Positions 52,699 to 61,698 are shown, counted from the first letter of the stretch. The stretch: DNA of 64,000 nucleotides from Rheinheimera sp. (GCA_003543135.1 DPJG01000020.1:104003-168002); one strand, 5' to 3'. The notes: a model not told the origin generated them from the sequence alone. Program-made: numbers and translations.

Positions 52699-54201
52699 TT
52701 ACATAGAGTGTTGCTGGCGTTTCACTTTGATACTCAGCACATACAAGGCGGCTATCACCAGACTGGCGGCACCCAGAGCCAGGGCATAAATGGCCTGACC
52801 GTCAAAAAATACATTTAATAAAGTGCCCAGCACTGAAGCGGCCAGCAGCTGTGGCAATACAATAAAAAAGTTAAACATGCCCATATACACGCCCATTTTC
52901 TGGCTGGGCAAAGCGTCGGCCAGCAGTGCATAAGGCAAAGACAAAATAGAAGCCCAGGCCACACCCACGCCAATCATCGACAACCACAACAGTGCCGGGT
53001 CTTTGATCCATAAAAACGACACTAAACCCAGAGCGCCGCAGAGCAAATTGATGCTGTGGCTGATTTGTAATGAGGTACGTTTGACCACCCAGGGGATCAC
53101 AATGGCGGCAATAGCGGCAAAACCGTTATAAATGGCAAATAACAAACCGACCCAGTCGGCGCCGTCGTTGTAAGCGGTTGACGTTGGGTCTGAACTTCCG
53201 TAATGCACCGAAGTGACAGCGGCCGTGGTATAAATCCACATGGAAAACAGCGCAAACCAGGAAAAAAACTGCACCACGGCCAGATGGCGCATGGTGTTTG
53301 GCATGGTAAATAAGTCGTCGACAATCTGCACTAACATGCCGTTGCCGTTGCCGTTTTGGTTTTTCTGCGCGCTGACCAGCCACTGCAATAAACCAAAAGC
53401 CAGTAAACAGCCCCCCAGTACATACAGCTGTTTATCCAGACTGTACAACCAGACAAAAGCCACAGCAGCAGCGCCAATCAGGCTGAACACAGCGCCACTT
53501 CGCCAATAACGGGCCGGATTTTCGCAGGCAGGGGCAACTTCATCTTCGGCTTCACCAAAGGCCTGCAGCTGCGCCGGGCTGTATTCGGTAGAACGCATCA
53601 CTGTCCAGAGCACGGCGGCAAACAGCACCACACCACCTGCGTAAAACGAATATTTGACTGAATCAGGAATTTCGCCGGCCGGCGCTGTATTGGCTACATC
53701 AAACCAGTTACTGAGCATATAAGGCAGGGCAGATGCCACTACGGCGCCAATACCAATAAAAAAACTCTGCATCGAAAAACCAAGCGGACGTTGTTGCTGG
53801 TTCAGGTTGTCACCGACAAAAGCACGGAAAGGTTCCATGGTGATGTTAATGGAGGCATCTAAAATCCACAGCATGCCGGCCGCCATCCACAAAGTGGGTG
53901 AATTGGGCATAAAAAACAGCGCCAGCGTGGTGAGCACAGCGCCATAAAAAAAGTAAGGGCGACGCCTGCCCAGTTTGTTCCAGGTACGGTCGCTGAAATA
54001 ACCCACCACCGGCTGCACCAATAAACCGGTCAGCGGGCCAGCAATCCATAAAATAGGGATTTCATCAATGCTTGCGCCCAAAGTCTGGAAGATCCGGCTG
54101 ACGTTGCCATTTTGCAGGGCAAAACCAAATTGAATGCCCAAAAAGCCAAAACACATGTTCCAGATTTGCCAAAAACTGAGATTGGGCTTTTGTTGTTGCA
54201 T
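52699..54201 (-). CDS. MFS glycoside transporter (SLC45-like, MalT type)
   Basis: 500 residues, 12 hydrophobic helices. The N-terminal motif LSFWQIWNMCFGFLGIQFGFALQNGNVSRIF and PLTGLLVQPVVGYFSDRTWNKLGRRRPYFFYGA match the H+/sugar symporter group related to plant sucrose transporters and the maltose transporter MalT of Alteromonadales and Caulobacter. It should import maltose or maltodextrin, made by the amylase, or glucose. Operon with glucoamylase. Its upstream region is unusually long and holds a hairpin, a small inverted-repeat element and a matching operator. Confidence 0.88.
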   Translation of the reverse strand: MQQQKPNLSFWQIWNMCFGFLGIQFGFALQNGNVSRIFQTLGASIDEIPILWIAGPLTGLLVQPVVGYFSDRTWNKLGRRRPYFFYGAVLTTLALFFMPNSPTLWMAAGMLWILDASINITMEPFRAFVGDNLNQQQRPLGFSMQSFFIGIGAVVASALPYMLSNWFDVANTAPAGEIPDSVKYSFYAGGVVLFAAVLWTVMRSTEYSPAQLQAFGEAEDEVAPACENPARYWRSGAVFSLIGAAAVAFVWLYSLDKQLYVLGGCLLAFGLLQWLVSAQKNQNGNGNGMLVQIVDDLFTMPNTMRHLAVVQFFSWFALFSMWIYTTAAVTSVHYGSSDPTSTAYNDGADWVGLLFAIYNGFAAIAAIVIPWVVKRTSLQISHSINLLCGALGLVSFLWIKDPALLWLSMIGVGVAWASILSLPYALLADALPSQKMGVYMGMFNFFIVLPQLLAASVLGTLLNVFFDGQAIYALALGAASLVIAALYVLSIKVKRQQHSM

Positions 54202-54255
54202 TGTGATTCCCCGTCAAAGTGCTGTGTATCCGTGGTCGGATCGCTGTTTTTTGTT

Positions 54256-54525
54256 TAGGGTCTGCTGACCCATTGTTGTATGTTTTTGCTGTTGCCTGGC
54301 TGGCTTTTATACAAGGCAGCGCTCGCGATGTGCAGTGATTCTGCATGAGCGTGCGCTAACACCGTAGAAATGTCAGCCAGGCGCAGCCCCAGGGGTTCAA
54401 CCGGGAAGACGCCAGCCCTTTGTCACTCGCCACTCGCTTAGAAGACTAAGCTTCGTGGCTCCTTTCGCGGGCTGGCGGCTCCCGATTGAACAAAACTCAC
54501 CCAACAATGGGCCAGCAGACCCCTA
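54256..54525. mobile_element. MITE-like element with 21-bp terminal inverted repeats
   Basis: Ends: GGGTCTGCTG... at 54258-54278 and its inverse at 54502-54522, matching 20 of 21 bases. TA stands next to both ends (54256-54257 and 54524-54525), as for TA-targeting elements such as IS630/mariner types, although one extra C on the right makes the exact border uncertain. A second pair of arms lies inside (54395-54418 with 54469-54491, a few mismatches and one gap) around a small GCTTAG/CTAAGC hairpin. It has no gene. It sits in the leader of the MFS operon. Confidence 0.6.
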
Positions 54526-54583
54526 GCATAGCAGACAGATTTTGCGTGCAGAGTGCACAATTCAGCTGAAAGAACCAAACAAC

Positions 54584-54610
54584 AATAAGGCGGGGTTTAC
54601 CCGCCTTATT
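54584..54610 (-). terminator. strong hairpin, terminator or attenuator, in the MFS leader
   Basis: AATAAGGCGGG and CCCGCCTTATT form a perfect 11-bp stem with a 5-base loop (GTTTA on the plus strand). The A/T ends give a T-rich tail on either strand. It lies between the promoter at 54703 and the MFS gene at 54201, so reading into the transporter must pass it. Confidence 0.6.
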
Positions 54611-54702
54611 TGCCAGCTTTTTCTGCAAAAACATGTTGTTATGAAGTAGTTCGGCGCTTGGTTTGCGCTCTTGTCTTCAGTTGCAAAACTACAATGTCTG
54701 CT

Positions 54703-54731
54703 TTGATAACGTGAATTGACTGTGACAACAA
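54703..54731 (-). promoter_or_regulatory. candidate promoter of the MFS-glucoamylase operon
   Basis: On the minus strand TTGTTG (54731-54726) and TATCAA (54708-54703) are 17 bases apart. The -35-like box starts 2 bases after the operator, just as in front of the TonB receptor. The start of transcription would lie about 490 bases before the MFS ATG. Confidence 0.4.
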
Positions 54732-54733
54732 GA

Positions 54734-54747
54734 TGAATACGTATTCA
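54734..54747. promoter_or_regulatory. 14-bp palindromic operator upstream of the MFS operon
   Basis: TGAATACGTATTCA, identical to the inner 14 bases of the operator at 25194-25209. On the minus strand it continues TCTTGT, similar to TGTTGT after the other copy, so the surrounding promoter layout is shared. LacI-type, CpG-centred. The 54611-54870 stretch otherwise holds no gene that I can support. Confidence 0.65.
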
Positions 54748-54870
54748 GACAGCGGCAGTTGCCCAATACTGGTGCAGTCTGGCGCTCTGTTGAACCGCTG
54801 CAGTGCAAAAAGGGGCGTCCTTTGTTGCACTGTGGCGGGAGACTTTGCAGTGGCACATCAGTGCCAGGCT

Positions 54871-55743
54871 TTAACGGTGATAATGGTTTTCAACGCCGTT
54901 TTGTAATAAATAATCACCTAAATCCGGCATTTGCATTTCGTCCAGCTCCAGAATATCCAGTACAGCTTCACCGTACTGGCGCCATTCCTGCTCTAAGGTC
55001 ACATCAAACAGGCTGGCTTCTTCGCCAGTCAGGTGTTCGGCCAGTTTTAAAATGGCAAAGAGTCGTTTTTCATATAAATCAGTGGATAACAACACTGCAT
55101 CCGGATTGTGATGGTTGGCAATCACATTAATAATTTCCGGCGCCAGACCCCAGGCCTGTGCTATCAGATAACCCAGAGTTTCATGATTGGTATGGAAATA
55201 TCTTTGTTCAATCTCGGTGTAGAGCATCTGATTGCTCAGACCTACTTTCAGCACCTTGGCGTAGTCGGGAAACTGCGCCTGGATCAGGCTGATACCGGCA
55301 TTGTGAAATAAACCCAGACTATAACAGTCGTCGGCACAGTCACTGCCCAGACGCAGCTGCTGCGCTATCAGCATAGCGGCGCTGCCGACATTCATCGCGC
55401 TGTTCCACAGTTTGAGCGTAAAAGGGTCGCTGCGGCCGTCGCTTAAGGTAAAACGCAGCACCACACTGGTAACCAGTTTAATCACCCGGTTTAAACCAAG
55501 AAATTTACAGGCATGTTCAATAGAACTGATTTTGCGGCGCAGGCCAAAATAGGCCGAGTTCACCACTTTGAGGGTAAAGCCGGCAATGCCGATGTCCATA
55601 TTGATCAGCGCTGCTATGGTATTGATATCCGGATCTTCCAGTTCAATTTCCTGTTTGATCCTCAGCAATACGTCGGGTTGAGGCGGAATGGTAAAACCAG
55701 CCAAAGCATTTTCAACCAACGACATATCAATAGGCTTCACCAT
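54871..55743 (-). CDS. HDOD-domain protein
   Basis: 290 residues. The HDOD domain spans about 12-210: IPPQPDVLLRIKQEIELEDPDINTIAALINMD, LKVVNSAYFGLRRKISSIEHACKFLGLNRVIKLV, and HETLGYLIAQAWGLAPEIINVIANHH, which are classical HDOD blocks. HDOD proteins resemble HD domains but lack catalysis and act in signalling, often with two-component and c-di-GMP systems. No GGDEF or receiver domain is attached. GGAGC precedes the ATG. It is a single gene, 127 bases downstream of the TPR gene's stop. Confidence 0.9.
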   Translation of the reverse strand: MVKPIDMSLVENALAGFTIPPQPDVLLRIKQEIELEDPDINTIAALINMDIGIAGFTLKVVNSAYFGLRRKISSIEHACKFLGLNRVIKLVTSVVLRFTLSDGRSDPFTLKLWNSAMNVGSAAMLIAQQLRLGSDCADDCYSLGLFHNAGISLIQAQFPDYAKVLKVGLSNQMLYTEIEQRYFHTNHETLGYLIAQAWGLAPEIINVIANHHNPDAVLLSTDLYEKRLFAILKLAEHLTGEEASLFDVTLEQEWRQYGEAVLDILELDEMQMPDLGDYLLQNGVENHYHR

Positions 55744-55869
55744 ACAGCAGCTCCAGAGGCAAAATAAAAAAACAGTATATCTGCTCGTGGCAAGAACTGC
55801 AGTGGGGCTTAGTGCAGAAAAACAAAAATTGGCAGGAAAAGGGCAGCGCCAAAACGCTGCCGTTGCTTA

Positions 55870-56856
55870 TTAACCTTTTAATTGTTTTATAAAGGTTTTT
55901 AATTCGTTACGCAGGTTTTTCTGCGCTGGTTCTTTCGCCAGTAACGGCGCTATGGTTTGCTCTGCTGCGGCTTTGTTCTGGCTTTTGAGCTGAATTTGCG
56001 CCAGGCGCAATAAAGCCCAGGCATAAGACGGATGGTCACTGTCGCGGAAAAACTCAATAAAACGACTCAGCGCCTGTGCGCCTTTGTCAGGCTCAATACC
56101 TTCAACCGCAGCCAGGCGGCCCACCTGATACAAACTTTCATATTGTTTGCCGGGTTCGGTAAATAAAGCGGCAGCTTGCTGGTGGTAATTGCTGGCTTGT
56201 TGATGCTGTTTATCCTGACTCAGCAAAGTGGCATAACTTTGCAATAACTCGGCCTGTTGCGGCTGTTGCTCTATGGCGGTTTTTAACAGCTGCAGCGCTT
56301 TTTTTACATCGTCCTGCTGCAACACTTTGGCTTTGGCCAGAACGCCCTGTACCCCATCTTTTTTGGCTATAGCTTCTGCAACTTTATGGGCTTCGTCGAT
56401 ATCACCACCGGCGATGCCGGGTGCTGCGGCATAAAAACTTACCAGCGCCTGCTGATATTTTATTTCATCCGGTTGAAGTGCAATGGCTTGTTGTAACAAG
56501 GCCAGGCCCGCTTTGGCCCGGCCGGGTGCCGAAAATAAACTGCCGGCCTGGGCCAGATTAAATTTGTTGGCGGCAGACAGGTAAAATAACTCAGCGTCGG
56601 CCGGATATTGTTTGCGCTGTGCTTCCAACAGCGGTTCTAAGGCCTCATCTTCGCCCAGTGACAACATGGTTTTGTAGTGCAATAACTGCAGTTGCGGTTG
56701 GCTGGCAAAGTCGGGCACGGCAGAGAGTTGCTGTTGCAGTTTGCGGTATTGCTGACGTTCGAGCAGTGGCTGATAAGGGCTCAGATCAGTGTCAGCGGCG
56801 ACAGCGCCACTGAGCAGGGCAGACATCAGCAGACTCAGCAGAAAAGTGGTTTTCAT
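55870..56856 (-). CDS. periplasmic tetratricopeptide-repeat protein
   Basis: 328 residues from ATG 56856 (AAGGAAG upstream; the longer frame to 57012 has no ribosome site). Signal peptide MKTTFLLSLLMSALLSGAVAA. The rest is a chain of about six to seven TPR-like helix pairs, for example AELFYLSAANKFNLAQAGSL and QAELLQSYATLLSQDKQHQQASNYHQQAAALF. TPR scaffolds hold protein partners; no partner is indicated by neighbours. Family beyond TPR not recognised. Confidence 0.75.
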   Translation of the reverse strand: MKTTFLLSLLMSALLSGAVAADTDLSPYQPLLERQQYRKLQQQLSAVPDFASQPQLQLLHYKTMLSLGEDEALEPLLEAQRKQYPADAELFYLSAANKFNLAQAGSLFSAPGRAKAGLALLQQAIALQPDEIKYQQALVSFYAAAPGIAGGDIDEAHKVAEAIAKKDGVQGVLAKAKVLQQDDVKKALQLLKTAIEQQPQQAELLQSYATLLSQDKQHQQASNYHQQAAALFTEPGKQYESLYQVGRLAAVEGIEPDKGAQALSRFIEFFRDSDHPSYAWALLRLAQIQLKSQNKAAAEQTIAPLLAKEPAQKNLRNELKTFIKQLKG

Positions 56857-56927
56857 CAGAAGCTTCCTTGTTTTGCAAATCAGGTTATTCGACGTTAACA
56901 CAAAGTTAAATGTGATTGTCGGTACAA

Positions 56928-57086
56928 TTATGCATTTGTGTTGTCGCGTGGGTGGCGATTTTTTCTGCAACGTTCTGAACAATATTTCACCTGTTGCCAG
57001 TCGCGTTGCCATTTTTTGCGCCAGGCAAAAGCTTTACCACAACATAAGCAGATTTTTTCCGGCAAATGCAGTTTGTGATGGGCCAT
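56928..57086 (-). CDS. DUF2256 protein, 52 aa
   Basis: Start ATG 57086; the longer frame to 57161 adds unrelated residues. The sequence has a zinc-ribbon-like pattern: [19 protein letters not shown] followed by [11 protein letters not shown], that is, CxxC and CxxxC with conserved Trp-Arg-Lys. This matches DUF2256, a small protein usually encoded near cryptochrome/photolyase-like genes (or fused to them). No such gene is in the window. The Cys layout suggests a bound zinc. Length is normal for the family. Confidence 0.75.
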   Translation of the reverse strand: MAHHKLHLPEKICLCCGKAFAWRKKWQRDWQQVKYCSERCRKNRHPRDNTNA

Positions 57087-57180
57087 CTGAATTTTGTCTG
57101 AATAATAAAAGATACAGCAGCTTACGGAGAAAACGGGGGCTTGGATTGCGCCCGGCAGCAAAAGGCCGGGCCAGCAAAGG

Positions 57181-57645
57181 TTAAGAGTCGAGGTAAGGGC
57201 GGCCGGCCATCATTTGTTGCGCCAGCTGCAATTCGGCGTCGCTGTCGGACAACTGCAATTCGCCAAACTGCACATCAAACTGAATCAAGTCGTCTTGTGG
57301 CATGTTTTGCGCAATCAGTTTATCCGGCACCTGACCCACCTGACGGTAAGCGTTAATGGCCACCTGAGCGGCTTGTTCCATTAACATAAAAAAGTAACCC
57401 AGTGGGAAGGTGCGGAATACTTCGTGATCCAGCTGTGCCCAGCCTAACAGGTCGCCACTGATACTGCCGTCGGCATGATCGGTAAATAACAGCGACACTG
57501 CAGGGAAAGGCGGGTTTTCACCTGAGCGGTATTCTTCAACATCCTGTTCGGTAAATAACAACACATAACCAAATGCCGGGCAGCCTTCGGCGTCCATATC
57601 ATCAAAGGCAGCGTCGTAAACTAAAAACAGGCGTTGATCGGACAT
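57181..57645 (-). CDS. hypothetical acidic protein, 154 aa
   Basis: Start ATG 57645; the frame begins earlier (57675) but the ATG is a better fit to a soluble protein opening [16 protein letters not shown]. Very acidic, with no signal or membrane helix. It has an alternating beta-like core ([39 protein letters not shown]) and helical C-terminus. I do not recognise the family. It stands alone between DUF2256 and the M48 gene. Confidence 0.65.
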   Translation of the reverse strand: MSDQRLFLVYDAAFDDMDAEGCPAFGYVLLFTEQDVEEYRSGENPPFPAVSLLFTDHADGSISGDLLGWAQLDHEVFRTFPLGYFFMLMEQAAQVAINAYRQVGQVPDKLIAQNMPQDDLIQFDVQFGELQLSDSDAELQLAQQMMAGRPYLDS

Positions 57646-57764
57646 CAGGGTGGATCCACTAACTAAAGGGCGCACATTCTACCTAAGGCAAGGCCAGAGC
57701 TAAAGAATAAATTCGCTGGCTCTGGCGGTTTTTTCGACATGATGCCGGCTGCAAGTCCCGGCCC

Positions 57765-59651
57765 TTAGCGTGACCAGGCGTTCGGTACTTTTGGGATCTC
57801 CAGCACCATCAGCAACAGCTGCAGCAATAAAGCCTCGTTTTCATTGGTATTTTTATCAGCAAGCACCGCCGCTTCCAGCATCTCAGCCAGTTGTTTTTTT
57901 AGCATAGGCGCAGTGTGGATTAATTCCGGCAGCAGCTCTGATAATTTTGCCGGGCTAACTTCGGGCTGCGCTGTGTGGGCGTCTAACGCCACAGCGGCCA
58001 AACCAGCCTGCCAGGCCGGTGTTGGATCTGTACTTTGAGCAGCACACAGGCTCAGCAATTGTAGAGCTGGTTGTTGGACCTGATGAAAACGGCTGGCTCT
58101 GTCTTTTTTATGCAGCAGGCTGCTGTCAAAGTGCACACCAATCCAAAGCAGCAGATAAGCCAGCACACAGGACTCCAGCAAATCTTGCTGGCCGTCGGCT
58201 TGCACCATGGCCTGACAGAGTTCACTGAGTTCGCGGAACTGCCAGGCGGTCAGTTGTTTCAGGCTGGGGGCTATTAACTGCAGCAGCTGCAGTTTTTGCA
58301 AAGGTTGCAGCAGCTGCACCTGATCATACAAGGTATCCACATCCTGCAATAAACCGTCCTGACCCAGTTCTTTGATCAAATGCCAGTGTTTGGCCAGTTG
58401 CTCTGGCTGCACCAGACAGGCGCATAACAAAGCAGGTGCTGACGGAGCGTGCTGGCTGCTGTGCAATAACAAGGCGGGTAAGGCATTTAAGAGTGCTGCC
58501 GCCTGCGGCTGTGATGGCCTGGCAGACTGTGCTGTAGAGCTTGCCGTTGTGCTGCTGGCTGCTGTGTTGTTGCGATTGCCCTGGCGGCGTTTTTGTAGTT
58601 GTTCGGCATTAGGAAACTGGCCAAGCCAGGTGGGCTCAATTTTTTTAATCCGCTCTGCCAAAGGCGGGTGAGTGGCAAATAAGCTGGTCCAGCGGCTGAT
58701 GGCTTCACCAAAAAATAAATGACTCATTTCATCGGCATTGGGGTTTTGTACCCTGCTGCCAACACTGGCTGCGCCTATGGCTTTGAGTGCGCCAGCTATG
58801 CCTTGTGGGTTACGGGTAAACTGCACCGCACTGGCGTCGGCCAGAAATTCACGTTGCCTGCTGACAGCGGCTTTAATCAGGTTGCCAAAAAAAGACCCGA
58901 GATAACCCAGCACCATCAACCCCAAAGCCAGCCCAAGCAAACCACCACCGTTATTTTTGCTGCTGCGCCCTGAGCTCAACACTTCAGTGCTGCGGCCACT
59001 GCTACGCAGCAGGTAATAACCGGCGTGGCCTATAAATAAAATGCCATGCAACAGTGCAATCAGCCGGATATTCATCCGCATATCACCGTTCAGAATATGG
59101 CTGAACTCATGGGCCACCACTCCCTGTAATTCGTCGCGGCTAAGTAAATCCAGGCAGCCCTGGGTGATGCCAATCACGGCGTCGGCCGGTGAATAACCGG
59201 CGGCAAAAGCATTAATAGATTTTTCCGGCAACAAATACACCGGCGGCACAGGCACTCCGGCAGCGATGGCCATTTCGGCCACTACATTCAGCAACACTTT
59301 TTGTTGTTCGTTGGCATTGGCTTTAATCAATAATTCGCCGCCAAGGGCCTGAGCGACCACTCTGCCACCTTTACTCAGTTCGGCTTGTTTCGACAAAATC
59401 ACTATGCTGATCACCAAAATCAGCACCAGACTGGTGATACTGATGGCTTTCCACGGCAGGGCCGACCAAAACTGCGGATCTTGTGGGTTCAGCAGTAACG
59501 CACTTTGTTCAGGTTGCATCACACCAAGGGTGATACAGAGCAACAGATTGGTCAGCACCAACAGCGACAGCACGGCCAGGCCAAATAAAAACACCAGCAG
59601 TTTAGTGTTGCGTCTGGCCTCGTCCTGCGCCTGAAAAAAATCCACTGCCAT
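57765..59651 (-). CDS. M48-family membrane metalloprotease with extended C-terminal region
   Basis: 628 residues, roughly twice the length of HtpX (about 290). N-terminal helices at about 17-40 and 53-72 are followed by the zinc motif HEFSH (181-185) in VVAHEFSHILNGDMRMN, then two more membrane helices and a third zinc-ligand region (SRQREFLADASAVQFTRNP). After about residue 365 a Ser/Thr/Ala linker leads into about 240 residues with helical repeats. This is the form often paired with LemA. It likely removes damaged membrane proteins. LemA ends 5 bases before it starts. Confidence 0.9.
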   Translation of the reverse strand: MAVDFFQAQDEARRNTKLLVFLFGLAVLSLLVLTNLLLCITLGVMQPEQSALLLNPQDPQFWSALPWKAISITSLVLILVISIVILSKQAELSKGGRVVAQALGGELLIKANANEQQKVLLNVVAEMAIAAGVPVPPVYLLPEKSINAFAAGYSPADAVIGITQGCLDLLSRDELQGVVAHEFSHILNGDMRMNIRLIALLHGILFIGHAGYYLLRSSGRSTEVLSSGRSSKNNGGGLLGLALGLMVLGYLGSFFGNLIKAAVSRQREFLADASAVQFTRNPQGIAGALKAIGAASVGSRVQNPNADEMSHLFFGEAISRWTSLFATHPPLAERIKKIEPTWLGQFPNAEQLQKRRQGNRNNTAASSTTASSTAQSARPSQPQAAALLNALPALLLHSSQHAPSAPALLCACLVQPEQLAKHWHLIKELGQDGLLQDVDTLYDQVQLLQPLQKLQLLQLIAPSLKQLTAWQFRELSELCQAMVQADGQQDLLESCVLAYLLLWIGVHFDSSLLHKKDRASRFHQVQQPALQLLSLCAAQSTDPTPAWQAGLAAVALDAHTAQPEVSPAKLSELLPELIHTAPMLKKQLAEMLEAAVLADKNTNENEALLLQLLLMVLEIPKVPNAWSR

Positions 59652-59656
59652 CGGGA

Positions 59657-60247
59657 TTAAAAGCTCACCTTAGGTGCGGCCTGAATGGCCACAGTGTCGG
59701 CAAACTCCAGCAGTTTAGCGTCCTGCTGATGGCCAAAGATGCCGGCAAATATCACGGGCGGGAAACTTTGTTTGTAGCTGTTATAGGCGGTCACCGCGTC
59801 GTTAAAGGCCTGACGAGCAAAAGACACTTTGTTTTCGGTAGAGGTGAGTTCTTCCGACAGCTGCAGCATATTTTCGTTGGCTTTTAAGTCCGGATAAGCT
59901 TCCATCACCATATTAAATTTACTCATGGCGCCTTGCAGTGTGGCTTCGGCGCTTGCCAGATGGCTGATGGCGCCGGCATCTGACGGGTTATTGGCTGCAA
60001 CTTTTAACTCGGCAAAGGCGGCATTACGCGCCTGGATCACCGCTTCCAGTGTTTCCCTTTCATGTGACATATAACCTTTGGCAGTTTCCACCAGATTGGG
60101 GATCAGGTCATAACGGCGTTTGAGCTGCACTTCAATCTGGGCAAAGGCGTTTTGAAAACGGTTTTTCAGTTTGACCAACTGGTTAAAGATGCTGATGACG
60201 TATAACAATAATAAGCCAATGATCAATAAGGTAATAAGGCTGCTCAT
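59657..60247 (-). CDS. lemA: LemA family protein
   Basis: 196 residues. An N-terminal membrane anchor (LITLLIIGLLLLYVISIFNQLV) is followed by the helical LemA core (NRFQNAFAQIEVQLKRRYDLIPNLVETAKGYMSHE, about 28-62) and DLKANENMLQLSEELTSTENKVSFARQAFND. Good RBS (GGGAGACTTT). It is the first gene in a LemA-M48 operon, a frequent bacterial pair whose exact biochemical role is not settled. Confidence 0.93.
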   Translation of the reverse strand: MSSLITLLIIGLLLLYVISIFNQLVKLKNRFQNAFAQIEVQLKRRYDLIPNLVETAKGYMSHERETLEAVIQARNAAFAELKVAANNPSDAGAISHLASAEATLQGAMSKFNMVMEAYPDLKANENMLQLSEELTSTENKVSFARQAFNDAVTAYNSYKQSFPPVIFAGIFGHQQDAKLLEFADTVAIQAAPKVSF

Positions 60248-60456
60248 AAAGTCTCCCTACATTGAGTGCGGATGGTTGAGGCGGACAAAAAATTACTCTA
60301 GCACCGTTAACATTAAATTAATAGCAAAGGTGCAGCAAGGCGCAAAACCTTAAAACAACAGGGCTTTGGCTGCTATTTTTTTGTGGTTGGGCTACTATGG
60401 CGTTCAGTACTGCCGGCCTGTAGTGGCCGGAACCATCCGTAGTTTTTGAGGTTGTT

Positions 60457-60780
60457 ATGTCTGATTTTAAACATATTTCCATTGCTGAAACCTTTGCCCG
60501 ATTACAACAAAAGCAAGTGGTGATTGCCGATATCCGCGATGAACAAAGTTTTAATGCCGGTCATATTGAAGGTGCCTATCATCTGACCAATACCAGCCTG
60601 CATCAGTTTACCCAGCTGCACGACTACCATACCCCTGTGGTGGTGGTGTGTTACCACGGCAACTCCAGCCAGGGGGCGGCGCAATATCTGGCGCAGCAGG
60701 GTTTTGAAGAGGTGTACAGCATGGACGGTGGTTTTGAAGGCTGGCGCCATAATTACCCTTTTAGTCGTGGCGAGGAATAA
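60457..60780 (+). CDS. glpE: thiosulfate sulfurtransferase GlpE
   Basis: 107 residues, one rhodanese domain as in E. coli GlpE (108). The active Cys65 is in CYHGNSSQ, the GlpE-type loop. It transfers sulfane sulfur from thiosulfate to cyanide or thioredoxin-like acceptors, in the cytoplasm. GAGG lies 6 bases before the start. glpG follows after 6 bases, as in the E. coli glpEGR operon, but glpR is not present here. Confidence 0.93.
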   Translation: MSDFKHISIAETFARLQQKQVVIADIRDEQSFNAGHIEGAYHLTNTSLHQFTQLHDYHTPVVVVCYHGNSSQGAAQYLAQQGFEEVYSMDGGFEGWRHNYPFSRGEE

Positions 60781-60786
60781 CAGCCG

Positions 60787-61635
60787 ATGTTAAAACTGGC
60801 TGAGCTGAATTCTGCCAGCGCGGCACAAACCTTTGCCGATTATTGTGTAGGTAAAGGCTGGCATGTCAGTGTGGTGGTGCAAAACCCGCAGCGGGCGGAA
60901 ATTTTCACTGCGCCCGACTGTATCGAACAGGTGCAGCAGGAGCTGGAACTGTTTTTACAAAACCCTGAGCAACAGAAATACAGTCAGGCAGCCTGGAGCC
61001 GTAATCAGCCTGCTGTGGCCGGCCAAAGCCTTGGCCTTGGTGATATCTGGCAGCGGATGCGGCTGATGTCGGGTTTGGTCACCCAAGCTATCGCGTTATG
61101 CTGTGTGCTGGTGTTTGTAGCCCAGCAAATCTGGCCTTTGCCCTTGTATCAGACACTGACGTTTTTTCACAACAGCAGCGAGTTGCAACAGTGGCTCAGC
61201 TGGCGCTGGCTGACGCCTGCACTGCTGCATTTTTCGGCAGCACATCTGATATTTAACCTGCTCGCCTGGTGGTTATTTGCTGGCCGGATAGAACGTCAAC
61301 TTGGTGGTTTTGTGCTGCTGTGGCTCAGTCTGGTGGCAGCAGTGCTGAGTAATACTGCGCAGTTTTTGTTTAAAGACGCCAACTTTGGCGGTTTGTCCGG
61401 TGTGGTCTATGCGGTGATTGGTTTTGTCTGGGTGTATGGCTGGCGCTTTAAGCAGCAGCCGCTGCGTCTGGGGCGCGCCGATATTGGTATGGCACTGCTG
61501 TTTTTACTGCTCGGTTTTGCCGACATGCTGTGGGTTAATACCGCCAACTGGGCGCACCTGTTTGGCCTTGGCAGTGGCATGTTGCTGGCCTTGGCACAAT
61601 CCGGGCCTGCAACACAGAGTCACAAGGCTGCATAG
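60787..61635 (+). CDS. glpG: rhomboid serine protease GlpG
   Basis: 282 residues, close to E. coli GlpG (276). An N-terminal cytoplasmic domain of about 90 residues precedes six membrane helices. The catalytic dyad is present: Ser204 in GGLSGVVYA and His257 in NWAHLFGL. HFSAAHLIFNLLAWW on helix 2 is the typical oxyanion/hydrogen-bond helix. The enzyme cuts membrane helices within the bilayer. In an operon with glpE; a terminator follows. Confidence 0.93.
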   Translation: MLKLAELNSASAAQTFADYCVGKGWHVSVVVQNPQRAEIFTAPDCIEQVQQELELFLQNPEQQKYSQAAWSRNQPAVAGQSLGLGDIWQRMRLMSGLVTQAIALCCVLVFVAQQIWPLPLYQTLTFFHNSSELQQWLSWRWLTPALLHFSAAHLIFNLLAWWLFAGRIERQLGGFVLLWLSLVAAVLSNTAQFLFKDANFGGLSGVVYAVIGFVWVYGWRFKQQPLRLGRADIGMALLFLLLGFADMLWVNTANWAHLFGLGSGMLLALAQSGPATQSHKAA

Positions 61636-61667
61636 CACAAGCTAAATCCTGGTTAAACCCAGATGAT

Positions 61668-61698
61668 AAAAAAACGCCGGCATGCCGGCGTTTTTTTA
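61668..61698. terminator. bidirectional terminator after glpG
   Basis: AAAAAACGCCGGC and GCCGGCGTTTTTT form a long stem with A- and T-runs on both ends, between glpG and the convergent FliL-like gene. Confidence 0.9.

Noticed and set aside
54391-54406. GGGGTTCAACCGGG resembling a tRNA T-arm
   Set aside because: Flanking bases cannot form the T-stem, and no acceptor or anticodon arm fits; it belongs to the inverted arm of the MITE-like element.
54621-54830. 63-codon minus-strand frame next to the second operator
   Set aside because: Covers the operator and promoter, no ribosome site and no family features.
54759-55130. 123-codon frame on the plus strand opposite the HDOD gene
   Set aside because: Antisense shadow of a recognised domain; composition not protein-like.
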